From the NCBI GenBank assembly GCA_913031335.1, contig CAJWGI010000039.1, positions 1-8,573 of the forward strand: DNA of 8,573 bases. The letters are read 5' to 3'. The notes under the pieces are model-generated. The model searched no databases. It was not told the origin of the DNA and was given only the letters and a program-made list of their open reading frames with translations. Origin of the DNA: an uncultured Anaerolineales bacterium. GTDB taxonomy: Bacteria; Chloroflexota; Anaerolineae; Anaerolineales; UBA11657. A program made the translations under genes and the position numbers. Each line of letters opens with the position of its first letter. Positions within the stretch are counted from its first letter, which is position 1. Below are positions 1-6,542 of the stretch, one piece after another.

Positions 1-606
1 GCGTACATAATGATCCACCTGTATGCCCAGATTAGCGGCGACGGTGTCCATCGCGAGGGCCGGCCCGCCACCGGGCAGCCGGAAGGCATCTCCCTTGAAA
101 TTGGCGGTATTGATGCGGTCTCGGCCCTCGAAGCCGGGAATGGTCACCCACAGGTCGCGCGGTATCGACAACATTCCGGCGGTGTTGCCGGCCGGGTCTA
201 CCGTGACCAGCATCATCGTGTCGGTGCGGAAGGCAGGTTCATCTTCCATGCCGGTGCGTTGATCAATGCCCATCAACAGCACCGTGGTGCGGAGGCTGGT
301 GACCACCGGGACCACCGCTCCGACAATTTCTGCGCTGCCGGATGGAGTAGTAGTTTGGCTATCGTCGGCGGCTTTTTCCGTCGGCGAAACTGAGGTGAGC
401 GCGGCTGGATGACCGCTAATCAGATCTGACCCGTCGGCGCTCCCGCGGTTGGCGGTCCACTCCTTGACGGTCGCGTAGACCATGTAGCTGGCGAATGCCG
501 CCGCTGCTACGAAGAACACCAGCAGGGCCGCAACGGCCCAATTGGGCAGGCCGGGAGAATCTTCCTGCGGATTGCGCGTGCCGTTTGGTCTGCCTGAAAA
601 GGACAT
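1..606 (-). CDS. LytR-CpsA-Psr (LCP) family protein, N-terminal 202 residues (3' end outside window)
   Basis: LCP proteins are membrane-anchored enzymes that usually attach glycopolymers such as teichoic acids or capsule to peptidoglycan, acting outside the cytoplasmic membrane. The reading frame runs unbroken from ATG at 606 to the window edge, giving 202 residues. A short cytoplasmic tail (1-22) is followed by one hydrophobic membrane segment (about 23-44), then a polar Ser/Thr/Pro/Ala-rich linker (about 50-105). The LCP domain begins near 107: LLMGID at 110-115, RTDTMMLVTVD at 127-137, SIPRDLWV at 147-154, RINTANF at 164-170, PGGGPALAM at 178-186. The Asp/Arg positions D115, R127, D129, R150 and D151 match the conserved acidic and basic residues around the polyprenyl-phosphate pocket. 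The upstream GGGCAG is a weak ribosome site. The gene lies on the same strand as hutH, 188 bp downstream, and probably has its own promoter. The family call is firm; the polymer it transfers cannot be told. Parts of the domain beyond residue 202 are not visible. Confidence 0.9.
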   Translation of the reverse strand, partial: MSFSGRPNGTRNPQEDSPGLPNWAVAALLVFFVAAAAFASYMVYATVKEWTANRGSADGSDLISGHPAALTSVSPTEKAADDSQTTTPSGSAEIVGAVVPVVTSLRTTVLLMGIDQRTGMEDEPAFRTDTMMLVTVDPAGNTAGMLSIPRDLWVTIPGFEGRDRINTANFKGDAFRLPGGGPALAMDTVAANLGIQVDHYVR

Positions 607-649
607 TTATTCTGCCCGGCGGCCATCAGAGCCGGGCCGGGAACAAGCA

Positions 650-658
650 AGTATAGCA
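650..658 (-). promoter_or_regulatory. Candidate extended -10 promoter for the LCP gene
   Basis: Read on the minus strand this is TGCTATACT, matching the extended -10 pattern TGnTATAAT with one mismatch. It would start transcription near 643 and leave a leader of roughly 37 nt before the ATG at 606. The -35 position (673-678, CCTTCA on the minus strand at a 17-bp spacing) is poor, which is tolerable for an extended -10. The call rests on a motif only. Confidence 0.4.
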
Positions 659-677
659 TGCTGCCGACAGGGTGAAG

Positions 678-716
678 GCATCTTCCACGCCGGTCCGGGC
701 GTGACCTGGAAGATGC
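678..716. repeat. Perfect 10-bp inverted repeat with nested arms, possible terminator or operator
   Basis: GCATCTTCCA (678-687) is exactly complementary to TGGAAGATGC (707-716), separated by 19 nt. Inside it, CACGCC (686-691) pairs with GGCGTG (698-703) around GGTCCG. The inner hairpin and the outer stem share only two bases, so they can largely stack (with a TGACC bulge) or compete. No T-run follows on either strand, so it is not a classical intrinsic terminator. It sits between the end of hutH and the candidate -10 of the LCP gene, where it could end hutH transcription, bind a regulator, or both. Confidence 0.5.
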
Positions 717-763
717 GCCCCGGTCGGTAAGACGCAACTGATGTACCGGGGATTATTTGGGGC

Positions 764-778
764 GGCGCGTAGAGCGCC
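764..778 (-). terminator. Weak hairpin 16 nt after hutH stop, possible terminator
   Basis: GGCGC (764-768) and GCGCC (774-778) form a 5-bp GC stem with a 5-nt loop. On the minus strand the hairpin comes soon after the hutH stop and is followed by GCCCCAAATAAT, only mildly A/T-rich with no real U-tract. It is weak evidence for termination, and the larger inverted repeat at 678-716 may matter more. Confidence 0.25.
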
Positions 779-794
779 AGTCGTCGGCGCCGGC

Positions 795-2408
795 TCAAAT
801 AAACTGGAAGTCACCCGCGTTGGCGACAATGCGCACCAGTTCTCCGTTCTCCACCAGTGCCCGCACCCGGAGGATTTCCGGTTGGTACAGGCGGTCGTTT
901 TCGATGAAGCGCACCTCCTGCCGCACGCGGTCGTAGGCAGCCCGAGTGGGCGGCGCCAGCCGGGCTGCCGGGCTTTCCGCGGTGCGCAGGTCGATGGCCT
1001 GAGCCGCGGTGTAAAACTCCACGGCCAGAATATGGGCAACGTTATCGACAATGCGGCGCGCGTGCCGCGCTGCTGTCAGTGAGTTGGCGTTGTGGTCTTC
1101 TTGCCCGGCGGATGTGGGCAAGGAGTGCACGCTGTCCGGGTGTGCGAGAGTCTGGTTTTCCAGCACCAGCGAGGCGGTAGTGTAGTGGGGCATCATCAAG
1201 CCGGAGTTCAGGCCGGCGGCCTCGGCGCTGCTTACCAGCATGGGCGAGAGGCCGTAGGAATAGCGGTCGTGAACCATGCGATGAATCTGGCGCTCGGCCA
1301 ACGCGCCAACCTCCGCCAGCGCGATGCCGAGGTAATCCATGGCCATGGAGACGACTTCGCCGTGGAAGTTTCCGCCGGAAAGCGTGTCGAAAGCGCGGCG
1401 GTCGTTCACGGATGGCTCTTCAGGGAAGATGAGCGGGTTGTCGGTGGCGGCGTTTATTTCGGCGCTCACCCATGTGCGCAGCAGCCGCAGGGTATCGCGC
1501 ACTGGCCCGAGCACCTGCGGGGCGCAGCGCAGCGAATAGGGGTCTTGCACACGCCCCCCGGCGTCCATGAAGGTGCTGCCCGCCAGCAGGCTGCGCATGT
1601 TGGCTGCCACGGCGGCCTGTCCGGAGTGGCGGCGGGCGCTGTGCAAACGCGGGTCAAATGCGTCAGATACGCCCAGCAACGCTTCCAGCACCAGCGCCAG
1701 CGAGAGTTCAGCGTTGCGCACCAGGTTTTCGGCGTCAAACAGCGTGAGCGTTGCCAGCGCGGCGGAGAAAGTTGCACCGTTATTGAGCGCCAGTCCCTCC
1801 TTTGCCCCCAGAACCAGGCGCGGGATTGTAGCCGCGTGCATGGCGGCCTTTCCGGACACAACCTTTCCGCGGTAGCTTACCTGTCCGCTCTCATCTTCGC
1901 GGTCGGCGTCATCAGTGGTCAAGACCAGCGCCATGTGCGAGAGCTGCGCGAGATCCCCGGAGGATCCGAGCGAGCCCTGTTGTGGCACGACTGGATGCAC
2001 ACGCGCGTTCAACATATCCAGCAGTGTTTGCGCTAGTTCGGGCCGCACGCCGGAATGACCCAGCGCGAGCGCGTTGGCGCGAACCAGCATCGCCGCCCGC
2101 ACCACCTCGTCCTTGAAGGGCGCGCCCACCGCTACGGCGTGGGTGATGATGAGGTTGCGCGAGAGCCGCGCAGCATCCTGCGAAGCGACCGGCCGGTTGG
2201 CGAAAATACCGAAACCGGTGTTGATGCCGTAGACCGGCGGGGCCTGCGGGCGCAGCAAGGTCTGCACATGGGCGTGGCTGGCGGCCATGCGCTCGCGCGC
2301 TGCGGCGGCCAGTCGTACTTCGCGGTTCTCGCGCGCGACGGCGACGACATCTTCCACAGTGAGCGTGTTGCCGTCGATGAGCAGCGGGCGGGCCGCGGTC
2401 ATTTTCAC
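795..2408 (-). CDS. hutH: Histidine ammonia-lyase (EC 4.3.1.3)
   Basis: Catalyses the first step of histidine breakdown, L-histidine to trans-urocanate plus ammonia, in the cytoplasm as a tetramer with the self-made MIO cofactor. Visible family motifs, numbered from the GTG at 2408 (537 aa): YGINTGFG 60-67 with the catalytic Tyr60, His90, the MIO loop GSLGSSGDLA 145-154, Asn210 in LALNNG, Y291 and R294 in PYSLR, SGGNFHG 344-350 and QEDH 436-439. H90 and E437 correspond to the histidine-binding His83 and Glu414 of Pseudomonas HAL, which favours HAL over phenylalanine or tyrosine lyase. The MIO triad is S149-S150-G151 rather than the usual Ala-Ser-Gly. The protein is about 25 residues longer than a typical HAL, with apparent insertions near 164-176 (acidic) and 331-341. 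Two starts compete: GTG at 2408 and ATG at 2402. A good ribosome site, AAGGGAG, lies 4 nt before the GTG and 10 nt before the ATG. The gene is divergent from hutU across 79 bp. Confidence 0.95.
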   Translation of the reverse strand: MKMTAARPLLIDGNTLTVEDVVAVARENREVRLAAAARERMAASHAHVQTLLRPQAPPVYGINTGFGIFANRPVASQDAARLSRNLIITHAVAVGAPFKDEVVRAAMLVRANALALGHSGVRPELAQTLLDMLNARVHPVVPQQGSLGSSGDLAQLSHMALVLTTDDADREDESGQVSYRGKVVSGKAAMHAATIPRLVLGAKEGLALNNGATFSAALATLTLFDAENLVRNAELSLALVLEALLGVSDAFDPRLHSARRHSGQAAVAANMRSLLAGSTFMDAGGRVQDPYSLRCAPQVLGPVRDTLRLLRTWVSAEINAATDNPLIFPEEPSVNDRRAFDTLSGGNFHGEVVSMAMDYLGIALAEVGALAERQIHRMVHDRYSYGLSPMLVSSAEAAGLNSGLMMPHYTTASLVLENQTLAHPDSVHSLPTSAGQEDHNANSLTAARHARRIVDNVAHILAVEFYTAAQAIDLRTAESPAARLAPPTRAAYDRVRQEVRFIENDRLYQPEILRVRALVENGELVRIVANAGDFQFI

Positions 2409-2487
2409 TGTGCTCCCTTGACTTTGTGGTCGGCTCAGTATAACGTTGCGATTGCGAGATTATAACTTGCTTTCTGGAGGCGAAACA
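2409..2487. promoter_or_regulatory. Divergent hutH/hutU promoter and candidate operator region
   Basis: This AT-richer 79-bp gap must hold the promoters for both directions. For hutU (plus), TTGACT (2418-2423) and TATAAC (2439-2444) make a -35/-10 pair, although the 15-bp spacer is short. For hutH (minus), TATAAT (2459-2464) has TTGTTT (2483-2488) 18 bp upstream. TATACT at 2437-2442 (minus) is an alternative -10. The two promoters would overlap face to face. TATAACGTTGC (2439-2449) recurs as TATAACTTGC (2461-2470), 22 bp or about two helical turns apart, with a tandem TTGCGA-TTGCGA (2446-2457) between them. This is the layout expected of a shared regulator site, but no regulator gene is in view and the motif is not one I recognise. 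Confidence 0.5.
2476..2480 (+). promoter_or_regulatory. Ribosome binding site setting the hutU start
   Basis: GGAGG lies 7 nt before the ATG at 2488, an ideal spacing. The frame is open further upstream to an ATG at 2446, but that codon lies within the promoter region and has no ribosome site. Starting at 2488 also gives the standard urocanase length. Confidence 0.8.
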
Positions 2488-4155
2488 ATGGTGAGCAATG
2501 AAGGCCGGCGCAGCCCAATTCGCGCGCCGCGCGGCGCAACGCTGAGCTGCAAATCGTGGCTGACCGAGGCTGCCTTCCGCATGCTGCAGAACAACCTCGA
2601 CCCCGAAGTAGCCGAGCGGCCGCACGATCTGGTGGTTTACGGGGGTCGCGGACAGGCCGCCCGGGACTGGGAGAGCTATGATGCGCTGCTGACGGCGCTG
2701 CGCGAGCTTGATGACAATGAAACGTTGCTGGTGCAATCAGGGAAGCCGGTTGCAGTGTTCAGGACTCACGCGGACGCCCCGCGCGTGCTTATTGCCAACT
2801 CAAATCTGGTGCCCCACTGGGCCACGCAAGAGCACTTCGATGAGTTGGCAGCGCTGGGCCTGACAATGTATGGGCAGATGACGGCAGGCTCGTGGATATA
2901 CATCGGCACGCAGGGGATTCTGCAGGGAACGTATGAGACGCTCGGTTCGCTAGCCAGGCAGCGCGGTTGGCCTTCTTTGCGCGGGAAGTTAGTGCTCACC
3001 GCCGGGTTGGGCGGGATGGGCGGCGCGCAACCGCTCGCAATCACCATGAACGAGGGGGTCGGCCTGATTGTAGAGGTGGATCCGGCCCGCGCGCAGCGCC
3101 GGCTGGAAAGCGGCTATGTGGACACCGTGGTGGATGAGCTGGAAGAGGGCATGACGCTGGTGGAGGAAGCTTGCGGCGACGAGCGGCCGCTTTCGGTTGG
3201 GTTGATCGGCAACGCTGCGGATGTGTATTATGAACTGGCGCAGCGCGGCGTCCTCCCCGATGTTGTCACTGACCAGACTCCGGCGCATGATGTGCAGATG
3301 TATGTGCCCCATGGTATAAGTCTGCCGGCTGCCGATGCGCTGCGTGTAACCGACGCGGATGAATACGCTCGCCGCGCCACGCTTTCCATGGCGCAACATG
3401 TGCGCGCCATGCTTACGTTTCAGCGCGCGGGGGCGGAGGTCTTCGACTATGGCAACAATTTGCGCCAGCGCGCGTATGATGCGGGCGTCATAGACGCTTT
3501 CGAGTTCCCCGGCTTCGTTCCGGCATACATTCGCCCGCTGTTTTGCGAGGGAAAAGGACCCTTCCGCTGGGTGGTGCTTTCCGGCGAAGTGGAGGACATC
3601 TATCGCACCGATGCAGCCGTGATGGAGCTTTTTCCGGATAATGATCATCTGCGGCGCTGGTTGACTTTGGCGCGAGAAAAAGTGCATTTTCAGGGGCTTC
3701 CGGCGCGCATCTGCTGGTTGGGTTATGGCGAGCGTGCCCGCGCCGGGTTGAAGTTTAACGAGATGGTCGCCAGCGGCGAGTTGCAGGCGCCGATCGTTAT
3801 CGGGCGCGACCATCTCGATGCTGGCTCCGTGGCCTCGCCAAATCGCGAAACCGAGGATATGCTGGATGGAACGGATGCGGTGAGCGATTGGCCCATTCTG
3901 AATGCGTTGGTGAACGCAGTTAGCGGCGCGACCTGGGTTTCCTTCCATCATGGCGGCGGAGTGGGAATTGGCTACAGCCAGCACGCCGGACAGGTGATTG
4001 TGGCCGATGGGACGCCAGCTGCCGCGCGCCGTCTGGACCGTGTGCTCACCGCTGACCCGGGCATGGGCGTGGTGCGCCATGCCGACGCAGGTTATGACGA
4101 GGCCATCGCAGCCGCCCGGCGGCATGGCATCCGCATTCCAATGCTTGAAGCATGA
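2488..4155 (+). CDS. hutU: Urocanate hydratase (urocanase, EC 4.2.1.49)
   Basis: Second step of histidine degradation: hydrates urocanate to 4-imidazolone-5-propionate using tightly bound NAD+ as an electrophile, in the cytoplasm. The 555-residue length from the ATG at 2488 is the family norm. Motifs seen: [12 protein letters not shown] 50-61, SNLVPHW 105-111, [10 protein letters not shown] 127-136, the NAD-binding glycine loop [12 protein letters not shown] 173-184, GLIGNAADV 238-246, TDQTPAHD 261-268, [11 protein letters not shown] 406-416 carrying the conserved Cys409 (Cys410 in P. putida), GRDHLD 439-444 and the C-terminal [15 protein letters not shown] 487-501. No key motif is missing and the frame is intact. 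It is the first gene of a plus-strand unit, overlapping hutI by 4 bp (ATGA), which implies translational coupling and one transcript. Confidence 0.97.
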   Translation: MVSNEGRRSPIRAPRGATLSCKSWLTEAAFRMLQNNLDPEVAERPHDLVVYGGRGQAARDWESYDALLTALRELDDNETLLVQSGKPVAVFRTHADAPRVLIANSNLVPHWATQEHFDELAALGLTMYGQMTAGSWIYIGTQGILQGTYETLGSLARQRGWPSLRGKLVLTAGLGGMGGAQPLAITMNEGVGLIVEVDPARAQRRLESGYVDTVVDELEEGMTLVEEACGDERPLSVGLIGNAADVYYELAQRGVLPDVVTDQTPAHDVQMYVPHGISLPAADALRVTDADEYARRATLSMAQHVRAMLTFQRAGAEVFDYGNNLRQRAYDAGVIDAFEFPGFVPAYIRPLFCEGKGPFRWVVLSGEVEDIYRTDAAVMELFPDNDHLRRWLTLAREKVHFQGLPARICWLGYGERARAGLKFNEMVASGELQAPIVIGRDHLDAGSVASPNRETEDMLDGTDAVSDWPILNALVNAVSGATWVSFHHGGGVGIGYSQHAGQVIVADGTPAAARRLDRVLTADPGMGVVRHADAGYDEAIAAARRHGIRIPMLEA

Positions 4156-5441
4156 GCGGGATGATTGAAACAGATCTGCTTGTACACTCTGCTGCCCAGC
4201 TTCTTACCCTTGCTGGTGGCCCGCAGCGTGGCTCCGCGCTGGGGACACTGGGAATCATCCGGTCGGGTGCTGTGGCCATTCGCAACGGGAAAGTAGTCGA
4301 GGTCGGCCCGAGCGAGAAACTGCGGAAGCGCTTCCGCGCGAAAGATGAGATTGACGCTCGTGGGCGTATAGTGTTGCCCGGTTTTGTCGACGCGCACACG
4401 CATCTTATTTGGGCCGGGGCACGCGTGGCGGAATTTGAGATGCGAGTGGCCGGCGCAAACTATATGGAAATAATGGAGGCCGGAGGTGGCATTCTGGCCA
4501 CGGTGCGTGAGACGCGCGTGGCCAGCGTGGATGAATTGGTGGCGCAGGCGCTACCGCGTTTGCGCAGTGCGCTGGCACACGGTACGACCAGCATGGAGGT
4601 GAAAACCGGTTACGGCCTCGAGACGGCGGCCGAATTGCGCTCGCTGGCGGGCATCCTGCAATTAGATGCGGCGCAACCGATCGATTTGACACCCACTTTT
4701 CTTGGCGCACATGCTTTCCCGCCGGAGTACAGCGATGACCATGATGGCTACACCGAACTGGTGTGCGCCGAGATGCTGCCCGCCGTGCGGGACTGGTGGG
4801 CCGCCAACGCTGACGAGCGCCGATTGCCCTTTGTGGATGTATTCTGCGAGACTGGCGTTTTCACGCCGGCGCAGAGCCGCCGCATTCTGGAGCGGGCGCA
4901 GGCGCTGGGCTTTCCGCTGAAAATTCACGCTGATGAATTTGACGGACTGGGGGGCACCGGGATCGCGGTGGAACTGGGAGCTACTTCCGCCGACCATCTG
5001 GTGCACACTCCACCGGAGGACATCGCCGCGCTGGGGCGCTCGGAGACGGTGGCGGTGGCTTTGCCCTGCTCCCCCTTTGGTCTGGCGGAAGCGGAATACA
5101 CGCCTGCGCGTGCCATTCTGGAGGCGGATGGGATTCTGGCGCTGGCGACTGACATGAACCCTGGCCCGGCCTGGTGCGAGAGTATGCAATTTGTGCTGGC
5201 GCTCGGTTGTCGCTATTTGCGCCTGACGCCGGCGCAGGCCATTGCGGCTGCCACTATCAACGCGGCTGCCGCAATTGGGCGCGCCGGGCAAGTGGGCAGC
5301 CTGGAGGCTGGCAAGCAGGCCGACTTGGTGCTTCTGGGCGCCTCGGACTATCGGCACCTGGGCTATCGATTTGGGGGCAACCTGGTGGAGGTGGTGATTA
5401 AGGCGGGGGACGTGGTTCTCCGCAACACCGCTTTAACCTGA
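4152..5441 (+). CDS. hutI: Imidazolonepropionase (EC 3.5.2.7)
   Basis: Third step: opens the ring of 4-imidazolone-5-propionate to N-formimino-L-glutamate. It belongs to the metal-dependent amidohydrolase superfamily and is cytoplasmic. In the 429-residue product, metal ligands are visible as H82 and H84 (DAHTHL 80-85), H259 (KIHADE 257-262) and D334 (ATDMNPG 332-338). Substrate-site residues expected from Bacillus HutI are present: R91, Y104, Y154 (KTGYGL), H187 (GAHAFP), E262 and H282 (SADHL). The C-terminal GKQADLVLL (387-395) is typical of the family's beta-sandwich return. The start overlaps the hutU stop as ATGA; a second ATG at 4161 is possible and would remove three residues. The next gene begins 19 nt after the stop, so read-through into it is plausible. 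Confidence 0.96.
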   Translation: MSGMIETDLLVHSAAQLLTLAGGPQRGSALGTLGIIRSGAVAIRNGKVVEVGPSEKLRKRFRAKDEIDARGRIVLPGFVDAHTHLIWAGARVAEFEMRVAGANYMEIMEAGGGILATVRETRVASVDELVAQALPRLRSALAHGTTSMEVKTGYGLETAAELRSLAGILQLDAAQPIDLTPTFLGAHAFPPEYSDDHDGYTELVCAEMLPAVRDWWAANADERRLPFVDVFCETGVFTPAQSRRILERAQALGFPLKIHADEFDGLGGTGIAVELGATSADHLVHTPPEDIAALGRSETVAVALPCSPFGLAEAEYTPARAILEADGILALATDMNPGPAWCESMQFVLALGCRYLRLTPAQAIAAATINAAAAIGRAGQVGSLEAGKQADLVLLGASDYRHLGYRFGGNLVEVVIKAGDVVLRNTALT

Positions 5442-5460
5442 CATCGCGCGTCACGGGCAG

Positions 5461-6498
5461 ATGAAACGAATAAGCGTTAGCGTGGCTTTAGCTGTGTTGG
5501 GCATAGTGGCGGGGATGCTTGCCATTGAGGGCGCAGTGAGATTGGCTCACCCGGCCCCGCCAGTTGAGCAATATCGCAACAACGTTTCAGACCCGTTATT
5601 GCCGTTCAAACCAAAGCCCCTTAGCGCGACTTCCGGGCGTTCATTTAGCAATGAATTCGACTATGTTTATCGGCACAATAGCTTCGGATTCAGGGATGTG
5701 GAGCATGCGTACGCAAAGGATGAAAGCGTATTTCGCATATTGGGTCTGGGGGATAGCTTCACGTACGGCGTCGGTGCTGACTTTGAACAGACTTATCTAT
5801 ATCTACTTGAGAAGATGTTCAATGAGCGTGCGGGCAAACACCCGTCCGTTGAAATCATTAAAGCAGGCATTCCACGTTACTATTCGGAACCGGAGCTTAT
5901 TCTGCTGAACGAATACGGGCGAGAGTATTCTCCGGACCTGATTCTAATCGGCTTCCTTCCCAATGACGTCATCGATACGTATTACGGGCTTGATGCGGTA
6001 GTGTTGGATAAATCTGGCTATCTGAAGACCCAAGTGGCTGCTGAACTGGGTCAATTCGGAACCTGGCTAAATCAGTATTCGCACGCGCTTCGCATCCTGC
6101 TCCGGCGGTTCACGGCCTACCGCATGGCACAACTCTATGAACCCCGCCGGGAGGATGTCTATGTTGAGAACGGATTTCACGAGCGTGATTGGCAGCGTTT
6201 GGAACAAGATTATGAGCAGATGGTGTCAGTCGCTGACCAGTTCGAGGCAGATGTGGTCATTATCCACATCCCGCAGCAGGCCCCCTGGAGCGAAAAACAC
6301 TTTTATCCCCCTGAAAGGCTGGCGAACTGGGCTACTGAACATGGCGCCGGGTTCATCGACGTGCTGCCGGCTTTGATTCAGTCTTCAGCGAATGATGTTC
6401 TGTATTATGAAAAGGACGGCCATGCTACACCCACCGGTTACGCAATCATCGCGAAAGAGGTCCACGATTACCTGATCTCCGGCGGATTCGTGCCGTGA
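5461..6498 (+). CDS. Signal-anchored SGNH/GDSL hydrolase-like protein, function unknown
   Basis: A 345-residue protein with an N-terminal hydrophobic segment (about 4-22) after MKR, followed by IEGAVRL, suggesting export with a membrane anchor or uncleaved signal. SGNH blocks are in order: GLGDSFTYGVG (95-105) with nucleophile Ser99, block II Gly136 in KAGIPRYY, block III FLPND (165-169) with Asn168, and a C-terminal KDGHATPTGY (318-327) giving Asp319 and His321. A full Ser-Gly-Asn-His set is therefore present. Known relatives are esterases, lipases and polysaccharide O-acetyl-modifying enzymes outside the membrane; the substrate cannot be read here. No clear ribosome site precedes the ATG (CACGGGCAG). 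GC is about 47% over 5581-5820 against about 66% over 4861-5100 in hutI, and codons such as ATA, TTA and AGA are more frequent, suggesting separate origin. It has no obvious role in histidine breakdown and is likely a passenger on the hutUI transcript. Confidence 0.8.
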   Translation: MKRISVSVALAVLGIVAGMLAIEGAVRLAHPAPPVEQYRNNVSDPLLPFKPKPLSATSGRSFSNEFDYVYRHNSFGFRDVEHAYAKDESVFRILGLGDSFTYGVGADFEQTYLYLLEKMFNERAGKHPSVEIIKAGIPRYYSEPELILLNEYGREYSPDLILIGFLPNDVIDTYYGLDAVVLDKSGYLKTQVAAELGQFGTWLNQYSHALRILLRRFTAYRMAQLYEPRREDVYVENGFHERDWQRLEQDYEQMVSVADQFEADVVIIHIPQQAPWSEKHFYPPERLANWATEHGAGFIDVLPALIQSSANDVLYYEKDGHATPTGYAIIAKEVHDYLISGGFVP

Positions 6499-6542
6499 AG
6501 CAATGTGCGATTGCGTCAACCGACGTGGATGCCGAACCGATT
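6499..6542. other. Convergent intergenic gap between SGNH gene and ftcD
   Basis: Only 44 bp separate two convergent stop codons. The sole structure is a 5-bp stem GCAAT/ATTGC (6500-6504 with 6510-6514), too weak and without a T-run to call a terminator. Transcripts from the two sides may overlap here. Confidence 0.4.

Noticed and set aside
10..393. Plus-strand 127-codon frame near the left edge
   Set aside because: Antisense to the clear LCP reading frame; no recognisable features.
1092..2036. 314-codon open frame on the plus strand, antisense to hutH
   Set aside because: Lies wholly inside hutH, whose motifs are unmistakable; no ribosome site, no recognisable domain, and long antisense frames are expected in GC-rich coding DNA.
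2446..2487. Upstream ATG extending HutU by 14 residues
   Set aside because: It lies within the promoter region and has no ribosome site; GGAGG correctly spaced before 2488 decides the start.
2989..4125. 378-codon open frame on the minus strand, antisense to hutU
   Set aside because: Fully shadows hutU, has biased low-complexity composition and no family resemblance.
4662..5357. 231-codon minus-strand open frame antisense to hutI
   Set aside because: Shadow of hutI codon structure with no domain or start signal.
6500..6514. GCAAT/ATTGC hairpin as a bidirectional terminator
   Set aside because: Only 5 bp with three A-T pairs and no T-run on either side.
6506..6515. TGCGATTGCG, identical to 2447-2456 in the hut promoter
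   Set aside because: A 10-base match located between convergent genes, not at a promoter; too short to claim a second regulator site without conservation data.
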